DNA of 33,214 bases. Origin: Xanthomonas dyei (GTDB taxonomy: Bacteria; Pseudomonadota; Gammaproteobacteria; Xanthomonadales; Xanthomonadaceae). Below, piece after piece: positions 17,204 through 24,809 of this stretch. The notes beneath the pieces were generated by a model. It searched no databases. It was not told the origin of the DNA and saw only the letters and a program-made list of their open reading frames with translations. Position numbers and translations under genes: made by a program. The stretch covers positions 1-33,214 of the forward strand of contig NZ_MDEE01000045.1 in NCBI RefSeq assembly GCF_002939865.1, given 5' to 3'. Position 1 is the first letter of the stretch, and each line of letters opens with the position of its first letter.

Positions 17204-18373
17204 TCATAGCGGCTGCGCGCCCTCGCTGAGGATGCCGAGGTAGGCCTGGTACGCAAAGATGCGATGCCGCTGCTGTCCGGTGAGTTCGTTGACGATGTCC
17301 AGTTGCTCAAGGGTGCGTATTGCCGCGCGGATGGTCGGCGCGCTCAGCGACAGCTGCGGCGCAACCTGCGGCACGGACAAAACGACCCGGCGTGCAAAGT
17401 GCTCGAACACCAACCCGACATTGCCGGCACGCTGACCCAGCGCCGTAATCCTTGCGCGATCGCGTGCCAACAGCGCGAGCAGCCGCTGCGCGGTGTCGAC
17501 CGCCTGTTGCGCTGTTTCCGCGACGCCATCCAGAAAGAAGCCCAGCCACCCTTCCCAATCGCCGGTTGTCCTGACTGCATTGAGGCGATCGTAGTACTCG
17601 GCACGGCGACGTTTGAAGTACAGGCTCAGATACAGGCTGGGTGCGCGCAATACGCCTTCGCTGCACAAGATCAAGGTGATCAGCAAGCGCCCGAGGCGCC
17701 CGTTGCCATCGCTGAAAGGATGGATGGTCTCAAATTGCACATGCGCAAGCGCCGCCTTTACCAACGGCGGCGTCTGCCCGGGCAAGGCGTGCAAAAACTG
17801 TTCGAGCGCAGCCAGCGCTGCAGGCAGTGCATCCGGTGGTGGCGGGACGAACTGCGCCAGTGCGGGCGACGCGCCACCGATCCAGACCTGAGTCCGGCGA
17901 AATTCGCCCGGCTGTTTGCCAGCGCCGCGCCCGCCTTGCAGGAGCAAAGCATGTACTTCGCGCAACAGCCGCAGCGATAGCGGGAAGTCGTCCTCGCGTA
18001 ATCGCCGAAGCCCATGATTGAGCGCGTCAACGTAGTTGGAGACTTCTTCGACATCGTCGATCGGCACACCGGGCGCGGCATCCATTTCAAACAGCAGCAG
18101 GTCCGATAGCGACGACTGCGTCCCTTCGATCTGCGACGACAGCAACGCTTCCTTGCGCACGTACTGATACAAGAACAGTTCCGGGTCGGGCAGCATCAGT
18201 GTGATGCCGTCCAGCCGCCCCAGCGCCTGGTCGGCGCGCTCTTTGCGCGCGACCAGCTCGGCCACAGTGAAGTCCAGTGCCGGTTGTGGTGGTAACGGAT
18301 CCGGGATGAAAGCCTGATAGCGGCTTGCGGCCAAGGCCCCGGCGACGTAATGGCCTGTCGTGCGGTGTGGCAT
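17204..18373 (-). CDS. Fic family protein (Fic_N, Fic, winged-helix)
   Basis: A 389-residue Fic protein of the class II layout. The active-site motif is HPFSDGNGRLGR at 218-229, a full match to HPFx(D/E)GNGRxxR, so it should be able to AMPylate a target hydroxyl. An N-terminal inhibitory helix motif (S/T)xxxE(G/N) is present as SSQIEG at 79-84, which normally keeps the enzyme off. The C-terminal ~80 residues look like a winged helix (VPQVAPQLSLSAPTIRAAIRTLEQLDIVNEL), suggesting DNA binding and self-regulation. It sits between oleA and oleB on the same strand, separated from oleA by hairpins. A link to olefin synthesis is not shown. Confidence 0.93.
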   Translation of the reverse strand: MPHRTTGHYVAGALAASRYQAFIPDPLPPQPALDFTVAELVARKERADQALGRLDGITLMLPDPELFLYQYVRKEALLSSQIEGTQSSLSDLLLFEMDAAPGVPIDDVEEVSNYVDALNHGLRRLREDDFPLSLRLLREVHALLLQGGRGAGKQPGEFRRTQVWIGGASPALAQFVPPPPDALPAALAALEQFLHALPGQTPPLVKAALAHVQFETIHPFSDGNGRLGRLLITLILCSEGVLRAPSLYLSLYFKRRRAEYYDRLNAVRTTGDWEGWLGFFLDGVAETAQQAVDTAQRLLALLARDRARITALGQRAGNVGLVFEHFARRVVLSVPQVAPQLSLSAPTIRAAIRTLEQLDIVNELTGQQRHRIFAYQAYLGILSEGAQPL

Positions 18374-18376
18374 GCT

Positions 18377-18411
18377 TTTCCTTACAACCGACGACTGGGC
18401 CAGTAAGGAAA
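18377..18411 (-). promoter_or_regulatory. Inverted repeat covering the fic ribosome binding site
   Basis: TTTCCTTAC (18377-18385) and GTAAGGAAA (18403-18411) are perfect 9-bp arms with a 17-base spacer, just upstream of the fic ATG at 18373. Read on the minus strand, the proximal arm GTAAGGAAA is the Shine-Dalgarno sequence (AAGGA) of fic. The repeat could be an operator for the winged-helix domain or an mRNA hairpin that hides the ribosome binding site. Confidence 0.55.
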
Positions 18412-18446
18412 CTTTTTTACCACTTTCTTTCCTAAGTGGCGACTCA

Positions 18447-18476
18447 GCGCGGCATAAATGAAGTCTTATGCCGCGC
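18447..18476 (-). terminator. Hairpin directly after oleA, likely transcription end
   Basis: A perfect 11-bp stem, GCGCGGCATAA (18447-18457) and TTATGCCGCGC (18466-18476), with an eight-base loop, starts 15 bases after the oleA stop codon. It lacks a clear U-run afterwards. It suggests that oleA and fic are largely separate transcripts. Confidence 0.55.
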
Positions 18477-18491
18477 CCGAGCTGGCAACAC

Positions 18492-19508
18492 TCACCAAAC
18501 CACTTCCGCCATCGAGCAGTTCAGCCCCGAGCCGATTCCCAGCAGCGCGATCCGGTCGCCCTTCTTCAGACGGCCCAGTTCCTTGAGCTTGCTCAGCACG
18601 ATCGGCACCGAGGCCGGGCCGATGTTGCCGTGTTCGCCGAAGATGGTCATGACCTTGGCCGGGTCGATGCCGAACGATTTGACGAATGCGGCCGTGTGCG
18701 GGCGGCTGACCTGGTGGATCACGAACTGGTCCAGCTCATCGACCGCCCAGCCCAGCACCTGACGGGCCGCCAGGAAGGTCTTTTGTGCCAGCTTGATGCC
18801 TTCGATCAGCAGCAAGCGGGTGTCGGTGACCATGCGGTCCAGGTTGCCGCGGCACAGCTTGTTCCACTCGGTAGCCGAGCGGGTCACGCCACCCTTGTAG
18901 CGCGGCGCGTCGGGCACCAGCTCGGTGCGTGCCATCACCATCGCGGCAGCGCCGCAGCCCAAGGTCAGCGCGGCGAGTTCGTTGCGGAACTCCTCCTCGG
19001 TGACGTCCGGGGAGGTCATGCGCTCCAGGGTCTTTTCATAGACCAGGTTGGCGGTCTCGCCATCGACGACCAAGGCGTAGTCGATCTCGCCGCGCTCCAG
19101 CATGCGCGCGGCGATGTCCATGCCGTTGATGAAGGCAAGGCAGGCGTTGGTCACATCGAAGGTCACGCAATGGTCGCTGACCCCGAGGTTGCCGGACACG
19201 ATGGACGCCGTGGACGGCTCCAGGTAGTCGCGGCTCACCGAGGTGTTGACCAGCAGGCCGATCTTCTCGATGCCGATGCCGGCATCGATCAGCGCCTTGC
19301 GCGCGGCCTGGGTAGCGGCGTCGGATGCCTGAACATCCTGATCCCACAAGCGCCGTGCATGGATACCGGCAACGTCGCCCAACACGTCGGTCTTGATCCC
19401 GAGGCGGTCGTAGGTCGGTTGCAGGCGCTCGTTGATTTCCTTGGAAGTCAGCGTGTGCGGCGCATCAATATGCGCCAGTCCCGCGATGGAGACATTCTGG
19501 AAGAGCAT
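18492..19508 (-). CDS. oleA: OleA, Claisen-condensing thiolase-superfamily enzyme for long-chain olefins
   Basis: A 338-residue thiolase-fold enzyme that joins two long-chain acyl-CoAs head to head and releases a 2-alkyl-3-keto acid. The active residues are Cys123 in DVTNACLAF, His265 in FVIHQVSRPHT, Asn295 in GEHGNIGPAS and Glu97 in RDYLEPST. These are exactly 20 lower than Cys143, His285, Asn315 and Glu117 of the tagged X. campestris OleA structure as I recall it, so length and numbering agree. It differs from FabH in having the glutamate and in the neighbours. The gene opens the ole locus, about 100 bp after the co-directional lipoprotein gene, and a hairpin follows its stop. Confidence 0.96.
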   Translation of the reverse strand: MLFQNVSIAGLAHIDAPHTLTSKEINERLQPTYDRLGIKTDVLGDVAGIHARRLWDQDVQASDAATQAARKALIDAGIGIEKIGLLVNTSVSRDYLEPSTASIVSGNLGVSDHCVTFDVTNACLAFINGMDIAARMLERGEIDYALVVDGETANLVYEKTLERMTSPDVTEEEFRNELAALTLGCGAAAMVMARTELVPDAPRYKGGVTRSATEWNKLCRGNLDRMVTDTRLLLIEGIKLAQKTFLAARQVLGWAVDELDQFVIHQVSRPHTAAFVKSFGIDPAKVMTIFGEHGNIGPASVPIVLSKLKELGRLKKGDRIALLGIGSGLNCSMAEVVW

Positions 19509-19609
19509 CGAAGTAGCGCCATGGCGTCAGGCGAGGGGGCGCTAGTCTAGCCGCTGGCTGGTTTTACCGCATCTTTACATTTGAACCGCCCGCGCCCCAG
19601 CCCAACGGT

Positions 19610-19930
19610 TCAGCGCGGCGGGCAGCGGAAGGCGTTGAAGCGCTGGCTTCCGTCGGCCGGCTGGCCTTGTGCCTGCACGGTGTTGGCGTTGGCGCCCGGC
19701 GCCTCGTTGCGCGCCAGGGTTTCCAGTTCTTCCTGCACGCGTAGCGGGTTGCGGTTGTAGAAGCCGACCTTGCTCTTGACCGTCACCACTACCTCGCCCT
19801 GCTGCTGACAGCCAGCCGGCACAGGGCCTGCGGGCAAGACCTGCACGCTCTTGCCGCTTTGTTCGATCGGCACCCAGGTGCACGCCGCAGTGGTGGTGGC
19901 AACCATAACAGACAGCATCAGCACGCGCAT
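19610..19930 (-). CDS. DUF4156 domain lipoprotein
   Basis: A 106-residue small lipoprotein. The N-terminus MRVLMLSVMVATTTAAC ends in a lipobox-like TAAC, with Cys17 the likely lipidated residue. The rest resembles DUF4156: WVPIEQSGKSVQVL, then AGCQQQGEVVVTVKSKVG, RVQEELETLARNEAPGANANTV and a C-terminal cysteine in FRCPP, which can pair with the internal cysteine. The family is found in the outer membrane envelope of gammaproteobacteria and has no established function. It lies about 100 bp upstream of oleA on the same strand, so read-through into oleA is possible. Confidence 0.8.
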   Translation of the reverse strand: MRVLMLSVMVATTTAACTWVPIEQSGKSVQVLPAGPVPAGCQQQGEVVVTVKSKVGFYNRNPLRVQEELETLARNEAPGANANTVQAQGQPADGSQRFNAFRCPPR

Positions 19931-20316
19931 AAGTCATCCACACCGAAGGGCAAAGCCGGATTGTGCCGCAGTTGTCCGGTGGTCAAACGCGTGCCCGGCA
20001 TGTGCCATACGCCTCATTCAGCACACCGGAACCTGCCGCCAGCTGCCCATTGCCAGCGGCGGCGGCGCTGTCCACTGCCCGCAAACGCGTCCGGGTGTCC
20101 GGACGCGGACACCCGCGGATTCAAACAACTCCTTTCAAAACAATGCATTCGAGATGGCATGCGGTTTGCTCTATCCACCAGGCAACCGAAGTCGATAACG
20201 CAAAGCTGACTTTTTGCTGAACAAATAAATCAGCCCTCCGAAAGTTCTTGCACGTACCGAAACGGTGTACTACATTACTACCACACCACTAATCACCCAC
20301 ACCAAGAGACCTCGCC
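19931..20316. other. Divergent intergenic region with the promoter of the repeat protein
   Basis: This 386-bp gap separates the divergent lipoprotein and VQVRPSAEQ-repeat genes. Its right end is AT-richer and contains a good sigma-70 promoter (20248-20276), listed separately. The left part (19931-20200) shows no supported gene and no clear promoter for the lipoprotein. Confidence 0.55.
20248..20276 (+). promoter_or_regulatory. Candidate sigma-70 promoter of the repeat protein
   Basis: TTGCAC (20248-20253) and TACATT (20271-20276) are separated by exactly 17 bases, close to the consensus for both boxes, in an AT-rich stretch that stands out in this genome. The start codon of the gene lies about 40 bases downstream at 20317. 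Confidence 0.6.
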
Positions 20317-20778
20317 ATGAAGACCCAGACCCTGCGCATCGCCCTCTCCGCCGCCCTGCTGGCCGGCACCACCTTCGCCGGTTTTGCCCAGGCCGCCAGC
20401 CTGACCACACTCGACACCGTCCAGGTTCGCCCGGCCGCCGACCAGATCGCCCAACAGACGCTGGAACGCAGCAGCGACATCCGCACCCTGACTGCGGTGC
20501 AAGTGCGCCCGTCCGCCGAGCAGCTTGCTGCCTTCGCTGCCGAACAGGCCGGCCCGCGCGTGGTCACCCTTGCCGCAGTGCAGGTCCGTCCGTCGGCCGA
20601 ACAGCGCGCCGAGCTGGTGGTCCGCAGCAGCGCCGCCACTGCCCAGAGCGCCTCCGGCCAGACCGCCGCCGCCATCGGTGCATTGATGGGTCAGGTCATG
20701 GTCAATCTGCCGGTGCCGCAGCTGCAGCCGTCGCCGGCCGAACTGGAAGCGCTGGTCAGCGCCGCCATCAGCCTTTAA
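20317..20778 (+). CDS. Secreted protein with internal VQVRPSAEQ repeats, unknown function
   Basis: I do not recognise this 153-residue protein. It has a signal peptide (MKTQTLRIALSAALLAGTTFAGFAQA, cleavage near residue 26). The mature part contains three copies of a ~17-residue motif, TLDTVQVRPAADQIAQQ (31-47), TLTAVQVRPSAEQLAAF (57-73) and TLAAVQVRPSAEQRAEL (84-100), plus a degenerate fourth (VPQLQPSPAELEALV, about 133-147). The last two full copies share VQVRPSAEQ exactly. Spacing is about 26-27 residues, suggesting a small repeated helical or strand-turn unit. It is small, neutral, cysteine-free and probably periplasmic or exported. A good promoter precedes it and trmL follows after 26 bases. 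Confidence 0.8.
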   Translation: MKTQTLRIALSAALLAGTTFAGFAQAASLTTLDTVQVRPAADQIAQQTLERSSDIRTLTAVQVRPSAEQLAAFAAEQAGPRVVTLAAVQVRPSAEQRAELVVRSSAATAQSASGQTAAAIGALMGQVMVNLPVPQLQPSPAELEALVSAAISL

Positions 20779-20804
20779 GCACGCGCGCAGCTACACTTGC
20801 GCGC

Positions 20805-21281
20805 ATGTCAGCACCCGTCCTCGATGTCATCCTGTTTCAACCGGAAATTCCGCCCAACACGGGCAATGTGATTCGCTTGTGCGCCAACACCGGCGCGCGC
20901 CTGCATCTGATCGAGCCGCTCGGCTTCGACCTCAGCGACAAGCAGCTCAAGCGCGCGGGCCTGGACTATCACGAATACGCGACCCTGCACGTGCACGCCG
21001 ACCTGGCAACTGCATTGGCTGCCATCGCGCCCACGCGTGTGTTTGCCCTGAGTACGCGCAGCACGGTGCGTTACGACACACCGCAGTTCGCCGACGGCGA
21101 TGCGTTTTTGTTCGGCCCGGAAACCCGCGGCCTGCCGGCCGAGGTGCTGGAGTCGATCCCGCCGCAGCATCGTCTGCGTCTGCCGATGCGCCCGGACAAT
21201 CGCAGCCTCAATCTGTCCAACACCGTGGCGGTGATGGTGTTCGAAGCCTGGCGGCAGTGGAACTTCGCTGGCGGTCAGTAA
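20805..21281 (+). CDS. trmL: TrmL, tRNA (cytidine(34)-2'-O)-methyltransferase
   Basis: A 158-residue SPOUT methyltransferase that methylates the wobble 2'-hydroxyl of tRNA-Leu. The family signature NTGNVIRLCANTGA is at about residues 18-31, LFGPETRGLP near 101-110 and the knot segment RSLNLSNTVAVMVFEAWRQ at the C-terminus. Length is typical for TrmL. The ATG at 20805 is chosen because the protein then starts directly at the first strand; the frame is open much further upstream only as a shadow of the preceding gene. It follows the repeat-protein gene by 26 bases and may share its message. Confidence 0.95.
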   Translation: MSAPVLDVILFQPEIPPNTGNVIRLCANTGARLHLIEPLGFDLSDKQLKRAGLDYHEYATLHVHADLATALAAIAPTRVFALSTRSTVRYDTPQFADGDAFLFGPETRGLPAEVLESIPPQHRLRLPMRPDNRSLNLSNTVAVMVFEAWRQWNFAGGQ

Positions 21282-21611
21282 GCGCGACGCAGCGCAATCG
21301 CCAAACACTGCGGCTCTGCTCCCGGCAATCGGCATGGACCACTGCAAACTCAGTGCTCAAGCGAAATGCGCCCGCGTCTACCGATCAGGTGCTGCACTTG
21401 TTGGCCAGGCGTGATCGAACGCCACACACCCAGCACTGCCCACAACTCACAGCACGCTCGTGATTGCCGTGTTGCCTGCCTGCGCACTACGCGTCTTCCG
21501 TCCTTGCATCAAAGCGTGCGATCTTCGACGACACAGCGCAATTGCACACCACGCACCGCTGGCGATGGACGTCACTACACACGCGCTTTCTTGCACGCAC
21601 CTGCGCCGCCA
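21282..21611. other. Intergenic gap between convergent trmL and MFS genes
   Basis: These 330 bp lie between two convergent genes. Several short frames cross it, but none has a ribosome binding site or family resemblance. I see no RNA gene, no repeat and no clear terminator hairpin. Confidence 0.5.
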
Positions 21612-22838
21612 CTACGACGCGGTCTGCACGTCGGCCGCTGCCTGCAACAGGCCGCGGCAGCCGGCCCATAACGCCACTGCCAGCAAGGCGATGGCACCCA
21701 GGCTCAAAAACGCGATGCGGTAGCCGAAGGCGTGCGCGAGCCAGCCGCCAAACGCCGGGCTAAGCGCCGCGCCAACCCCCTGCACCGTCATCACCGCGCC
21801 CTGGCCGACGTTGACCCGGCCGGTGCCGTGCAGCAAGCGCGCCACCAATGCCGGCACCACCACGCTTTGCAGACCGGCGCCGAGCCCATCGAGGATCTGC
21901 ACCGGAAATACGCCCCAGCCGTGAATCACCGAGGCCGCCACCAACGCGCACAGCGGCAAGGCCATGAAGGCCAGCAGCAATACCCACCAATGCCCGTGCA
22001 CGCGGATCCAGCGCATCGCCAGCAATGCAACCACCACCATCGTGGCTTGGGCAACCACAATCGTGGTGGCGGTCAGCGCGCTCGGGTCGCCGGCATGCGC
22101 GGCCACGATCGCCATGCCGTACAACGGCAGCATCGCCGCGTTGCCCAGATGAAACAGCCCCAGCGTGACCGCCAGCAATGCAAGCGGCCGGCAGGTCAGC
22201 AACACCCGCCAGGCGCTCAATGCGTCTGCACCATCGGCATGCCCCAGGCCGCGTGCAGCACGATGGTCGATGGCAGTTGCCGGAATCGACAGCACGGCTG
22301 CCAGCGCCAACACGCCGAACACCGCCGTGAGCGCGAAGATCGCGCCAAACCCGTAGCGCCATCCCAACCAGCCGGCCAGCACCGCCGCCAGCATGTTGCC
22401 GGCGTGATTGGCGACCTGGTTGCGCGCCAGTTGATGATCGAACCCGCGCGCACGCACCAGGCCCAACGTAATGCCGGTCAGCGCCGGGCCGATGCCGGCC
22501 GCCGCCAGCGCCGATGCGATCTGTGCAGCGACCACGCCGGAAGGCGTCGGGCTTAGCCAGATCAACGCGGTGGCGAGCAGGATCGCCAGACAGCCGACCA
22601 CCACCACGGCGCGCTTGCGCCGGGTGGCATCGACCAATGCGCCGGCCGGCGTGGTGGCGAGCATGCCGGCAATGCCGCCCACGCTCATCACCGTGCCGAT
22701 CGCGCCCACCGACCAGCCCTTGGACTGCAAAAACACGCTCAAAAACGGCCCCAGCCCGTCCTGGACATCGGCCACGCTGAAATGCAGCGCTTCCAGCGCG
22801 CGCGTGCCACGCGGTCGGGTCGACGTGCTCATGCGCAT
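21612..22838 (-). CDS. Major facilitator superfamily transporter
   Basis: A 408-residue protein with about twelve predicted transmembrane segments and the MFS loop between helices 2 and 3 (GALVDATRRKRAVVVVG, near residues 68-84). The N-terminus ALHFSVADVQDGLGPFLSVFLQSKGWSVGAIGTVMS and the general layout place it among the MFS_1 drug/metabolite carriers. The substrate cannot be told. Two in-frame ATGs, 22838 and 22832, are close; AGGG lies six bases before the first. It is followed on the same strand by no close gene, and the paralog pair lies ~90 bp upstream. Confidence 0.88.
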   Translation of the reverse strand: MRMSTSTRPRGTRALEALHFSVADVQDGLGPFLSVFLQSKGWSVGAIGTVMSVGGIAGMLATTPAGALVDATRRKRAVVVVGCLAILLATALIWLSPTPSGVVAAQIASALAAAGIGPALTGITLGLVRARGFDHQLARNQVANHAGNMLAAVLAGWLGWRYGFGAIFALTAVFGVLALAAVLSIPATAIDHRAARGLGHADGADALSAWRVLLTCRPLALLAVTLGLFHLGNAAMLPLYGMAIVAAHAGDPSALTATTIVVAQATMVVVALLAMRWIRVHGHWWVLLLAFMALPLCALVAASVIHGWGVFPVQILDGLGAGLQSVVVPALVARLLHGTGRVNVGQGAVMTVQGVGAALSPAFGGWLAHAFGYRIAFLSLGAIALLAVALWAGCRGLLQAAADVQTAS

Positions 22839-22929
22839 CGCCCTGCTGCGTGTTGCCCTGCACGGCCTGCCTGCAGGGCAACGCCGATGACGCCTGTCTC
22901 ATTGCAGCGCAGCGGGCACATTGCGGCGC

Positions 22930-23553
22930 CTAGTGCTTGGGCTTGTGCGCGCCCGGGCCATGCGGCGGATGGTCGATCTGCTTCAACGCAGCAGCCTTGC
23001 TGCCCAGCGCATGGGCGTGGATCAACACGCCATGCGGTGTGGCCTTGGTGTCGCCTTCGACCACCAACGGCTTGCCGACCACCAGCTGCTTGGCGAAGTC
23101 GGCACCGACATGCGGCGGAAACCGCACCGTCACTTCGTCGTCGAACAGCACGCCATGCACCTGCCCGTGCGGGCCATGCAGCAGCCGCGCGATGGTGCCG
23201 GCGTGCTGGGTGAGCTGCGGCTTGGGCGGCTTGCCGGCCGGCGGTTTGGGCTTGGGCTTGGGCTTGGGCTTGGCATGCGGCCCATGCGGGCCCTCGTCGA
23301 GGATGCGCTTGCCGCCGTCTGGGTCGATCGCCAGGGCCACCAGCATGTCCACATCGCGTGGCTTGAGGCCGCGCACGGTCAATGCGCTGCCGGGCTTGAG
23401 CGCCTTGAGCAAGGCCGCCGACAGATGCGGCGGCGTGTGTACTTCGGTGCCATCGGTGAGCAGCAGGCCGTCGATATCGGCCTTGGGATTGAGCAGAAAA
23501 CGCGCCAGGGTGCCGCGGGTTTCAGGGAGGAAATCAGGATCGACCCAATGCAT
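22930..23553 (-). CDS. Protein with two copies of a ~50-residue repeated unit (paralog of the upstream gene)
   Basis: I do not recognise this 207-residue protein. It has no signal peptide. Two copies of the same unit are visible: one begins GTLARFLLNPKADIDGLLLT and continues DGTEVHTPPHLSAALLKAL, and the second begins GTIARLLHGPHGQVHGVLFD and continues DEVTVRFPPHVGADFAKQL. Each ends in a V(R/E)G turn. A lysine/proline linker (KPKPKPKPKPPAGKPPKP) joins them. The units also occur in the adjacent upstream gene, so the pair arose by duplication. The ATG at 23553 is chosen because GGAG lies eight bases upstream; an in-frame TTG at 23565 would place that site inside the gene. Confidence 0.75.
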   Translation of the reverse strand: MHWVDPDFLPETRGTLARFLLNPKADIDGLLLTDGTEVHTPPHLSAALLKALKPGSALTVRGLKPRDVDMLVALAIDPDGGKRILDEGPHGPHAKPKPKPKPKPPAGKPPKPQLTQHAGTIARLLHGPHGQVHGVLFDDEVTVRFPPHVGADFAKQLVVGKPLVVEGDTKATPHGVLIHAHALGSKAAALKQIDHPPHGPGAHKPKH

Positions 23554-23684
23554 TGTGGACTCCAACTAGGTAGGACCGGCCAAGGCCGGCAAGCCGCGCC
23601 CGCCGCCACGCGGGTGGCATGGCGGAGGCGCGTAAACGAAGGTCTGGGTGGGCGCCGCCGTCGCGTTCGCGGCGGCGGCTTGCG

Positions 23685-24479
23685 TCAGCGCGGTGTCGGT
23701 AGGGCCGCTGGCGGCACGGGCGGCCCGGGTGGTGCCTGCGGCGGTGGCGGCGGCAGCGGACCATCCGGGCGCGGAGGAACGAACAACGCACGCTGCGACG
23801 CGCGGTCGCGACCCACTGCGGTGGCTTCGATCGCGCGCCCGGCCGCGGTGGCGACACCGAACCCGCGCACGCTCAGCGGTGCTCCAGTACGCAGCAGGCC
23901 GCTCAACTGCAATGCCAGATGCGGCGGCATCCGCACCACGGTGCCGTCGCTCAGCAATGCACCGTTGGTTTCGCCGCCCGGGCCGTAGACCAGGCGCTCG
24001 ATGCGTCCGTCCGCTGTTAACGGCGTGAGTGCGGCAGGCGCGGGCGGCGGCATGTCGCCGGCCAACGGCGGGCGGTCCACCACCTCGCGCTTGCTGCGCG
24101 TGGAGCGGATGCTGCTGGCACGCAGTACCGGCAAGTCGCCCAGGCGATAGCCTTGCACGCTCACCGCATCGCCGCGGCGCACGGCTGCCTGTAGGTCAGC
24201 GGACAGATGCGGTGCAAACGCCACCTGGGTGCCGTCGCGCAACCACAGCCCGTCCACGTCGCCGTTGGGATTGAGCATGAAACGCTCGACGGTGCCGCTG
24301 ACCTGCACCGGCGTGGCGGCCACCGGTGCCGGCGGCGCAGGCGGCATGGGCGGCGGTGGGGGCGGCGTGCCCACCGGCGGACGCGGTGCGACCGGCGCGG
24401 CAGGCGGCGGCGGAACCTGCGCCGCCGCGGTAGCCACGCTGTAGGCCAATGCAACAGCAAGTACGGTCTGACGAAGCAT
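23685..24479 (-). CDS. Secreted proline-rich protein with two copies of the same repeated unit
   Basis: I do not recognise this 264-residue protein. A signal peptide (MLRQTVLAVALAYSVATAAAQ) is followed by a proline-rich segment (22-55). Two units follow, near 60-110 (GTVERFMLNPNGDVDGLWLR, DGTQVAFAPHLSADLQAAV) and near 157-206 (GRIERLVYGPGGETNGALLS, DGTVVRMPPHLALQLSGLL), each ending in V(Q/R)G. A proline-rich tail closes the protein. The unit looks like a small beta barrel or OB-like fold, but that is a guess. The start at 24479 has GGAG upstream and lies 47 bases after a near-consensus sigma-54 promoter, so expression probably depends on sigma-54 and an activator. Confidence 0.78.
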   Translation of the reverse strand: MLRQTVLAVALAYSVATAAAQVPPPPAAPVAPRPPVGTPPPPPPMPPAPPAPVAATPVQVSGTVERFMLNPNGDVDGLWLRDGTQVAFAPHLSADLQAAVRRGDAVSVQGYRLGDLPVLRASSIRSTRSKREVVDRPPLAGDMPPPAPAALTPLTADGRIERLVYGPGGETNGALLSDGTVVRMPPHLALQLSGLLRTGAPLSVRGFGVATAAGRAIEATAVGRDRASQRALFVPPRPDGPLPPPPPQAPPGPPVPPAALPTPR

Positions 24480-24525
24480 GTGATGTCTCCAGCGCGGCAG
24501 GAGTGCCGCTCGCAATGCGTACAAC

Positions 24526-24540
24526 GCAGACATCGTGCCA
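24526..24540 (-). promoter_or_regulatory. Sigma-54 (-24/-12) promoter of the proline-rich repeat protein
   Basis: Read on the minus strand the site is TGGCACGATGTCTGC. Against the consensus TGGCACG-N4-TTGC it has one mismatch (C for T at the first base of TTGC), and both key dinucleotides, GG at -24 and GC at -12, are present at the right spacing. Transcription should begin about 12 bases later, giving a short leader of ~35 bases with GGAG before the start codon at 24479. Confidence 0.72.
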
Positions 24541-24548
24541 ACTCGGGA

Positions 24549-24567
24549 AGCCTTGTTTTTCAAGGCT
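24549..24567. promoter_or_regulatory. Palindrome just upstream of the sigma-54 promoter, possible activator site
   Basis: AGCCTTG (24549-24555) and CAAGGCT (24561-24567) are perfect 7-bp arms around TTTTT. It lies about 10-27 bases upstream of the -24 box, close for an enhancer site. It is not followed by a T-run on the minus strand, which argues against a terminator for the regulator gene. A related half-site GGCCTTG follows at 24571-24577. Confidence 0.35.
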
Positions 24568-24809
24568 GATGGCCTTGAACAGGGCACCTAAGATGTCTGC
24601 ATTTCATCCAGCGTTGTCCGTTTTTCAGACACCTGCGCTGCGGTGTCCCCTGTCCGGGCAGCCTCGAAGGCCGGCGTTCGCGATTGCAGGCTGCGTCCGC
24701 GTCTAATGTTTGCAACGTCCTGCCGGCAATCGGGCTAGGCGGGCGAACCACTCGATCGGCACCGGTTCGTCACCCATCCGCACAGCCTTGCAGGCGCCAG
24801 CCCGCGCGC

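Larger units (their letters stand above)
24480..24809. other. Intergenic region with sigma-54 promoter and palindromes
   Basis: These 330 bp separate the response regulator gene from the proline-rich repeat protein. The left half holds the sigma-54 promoter (24526-24540), a palindrome AGCCTTG-TTTTT-CAAGGCT (24549-24567) and two inverted 9-base words (24526-24534 and 24592-24600). The right half (24601-24809) holds nothing I can support. Confidence 0.6.

Noticed and set aside
18468..19550. A 360-codon plus-strand frame opposite oleA
   Set aside because: OleA on the other strand has all catalytic residues in place; this frame has the same shadow composition and no family resemblance.
24549..24567. 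Terminator of the response regulator gene
   Set aside because: The stem is only 7 bp, lies about 240 bp after the stop codon and is not followed by T residues in the direction of transcription.
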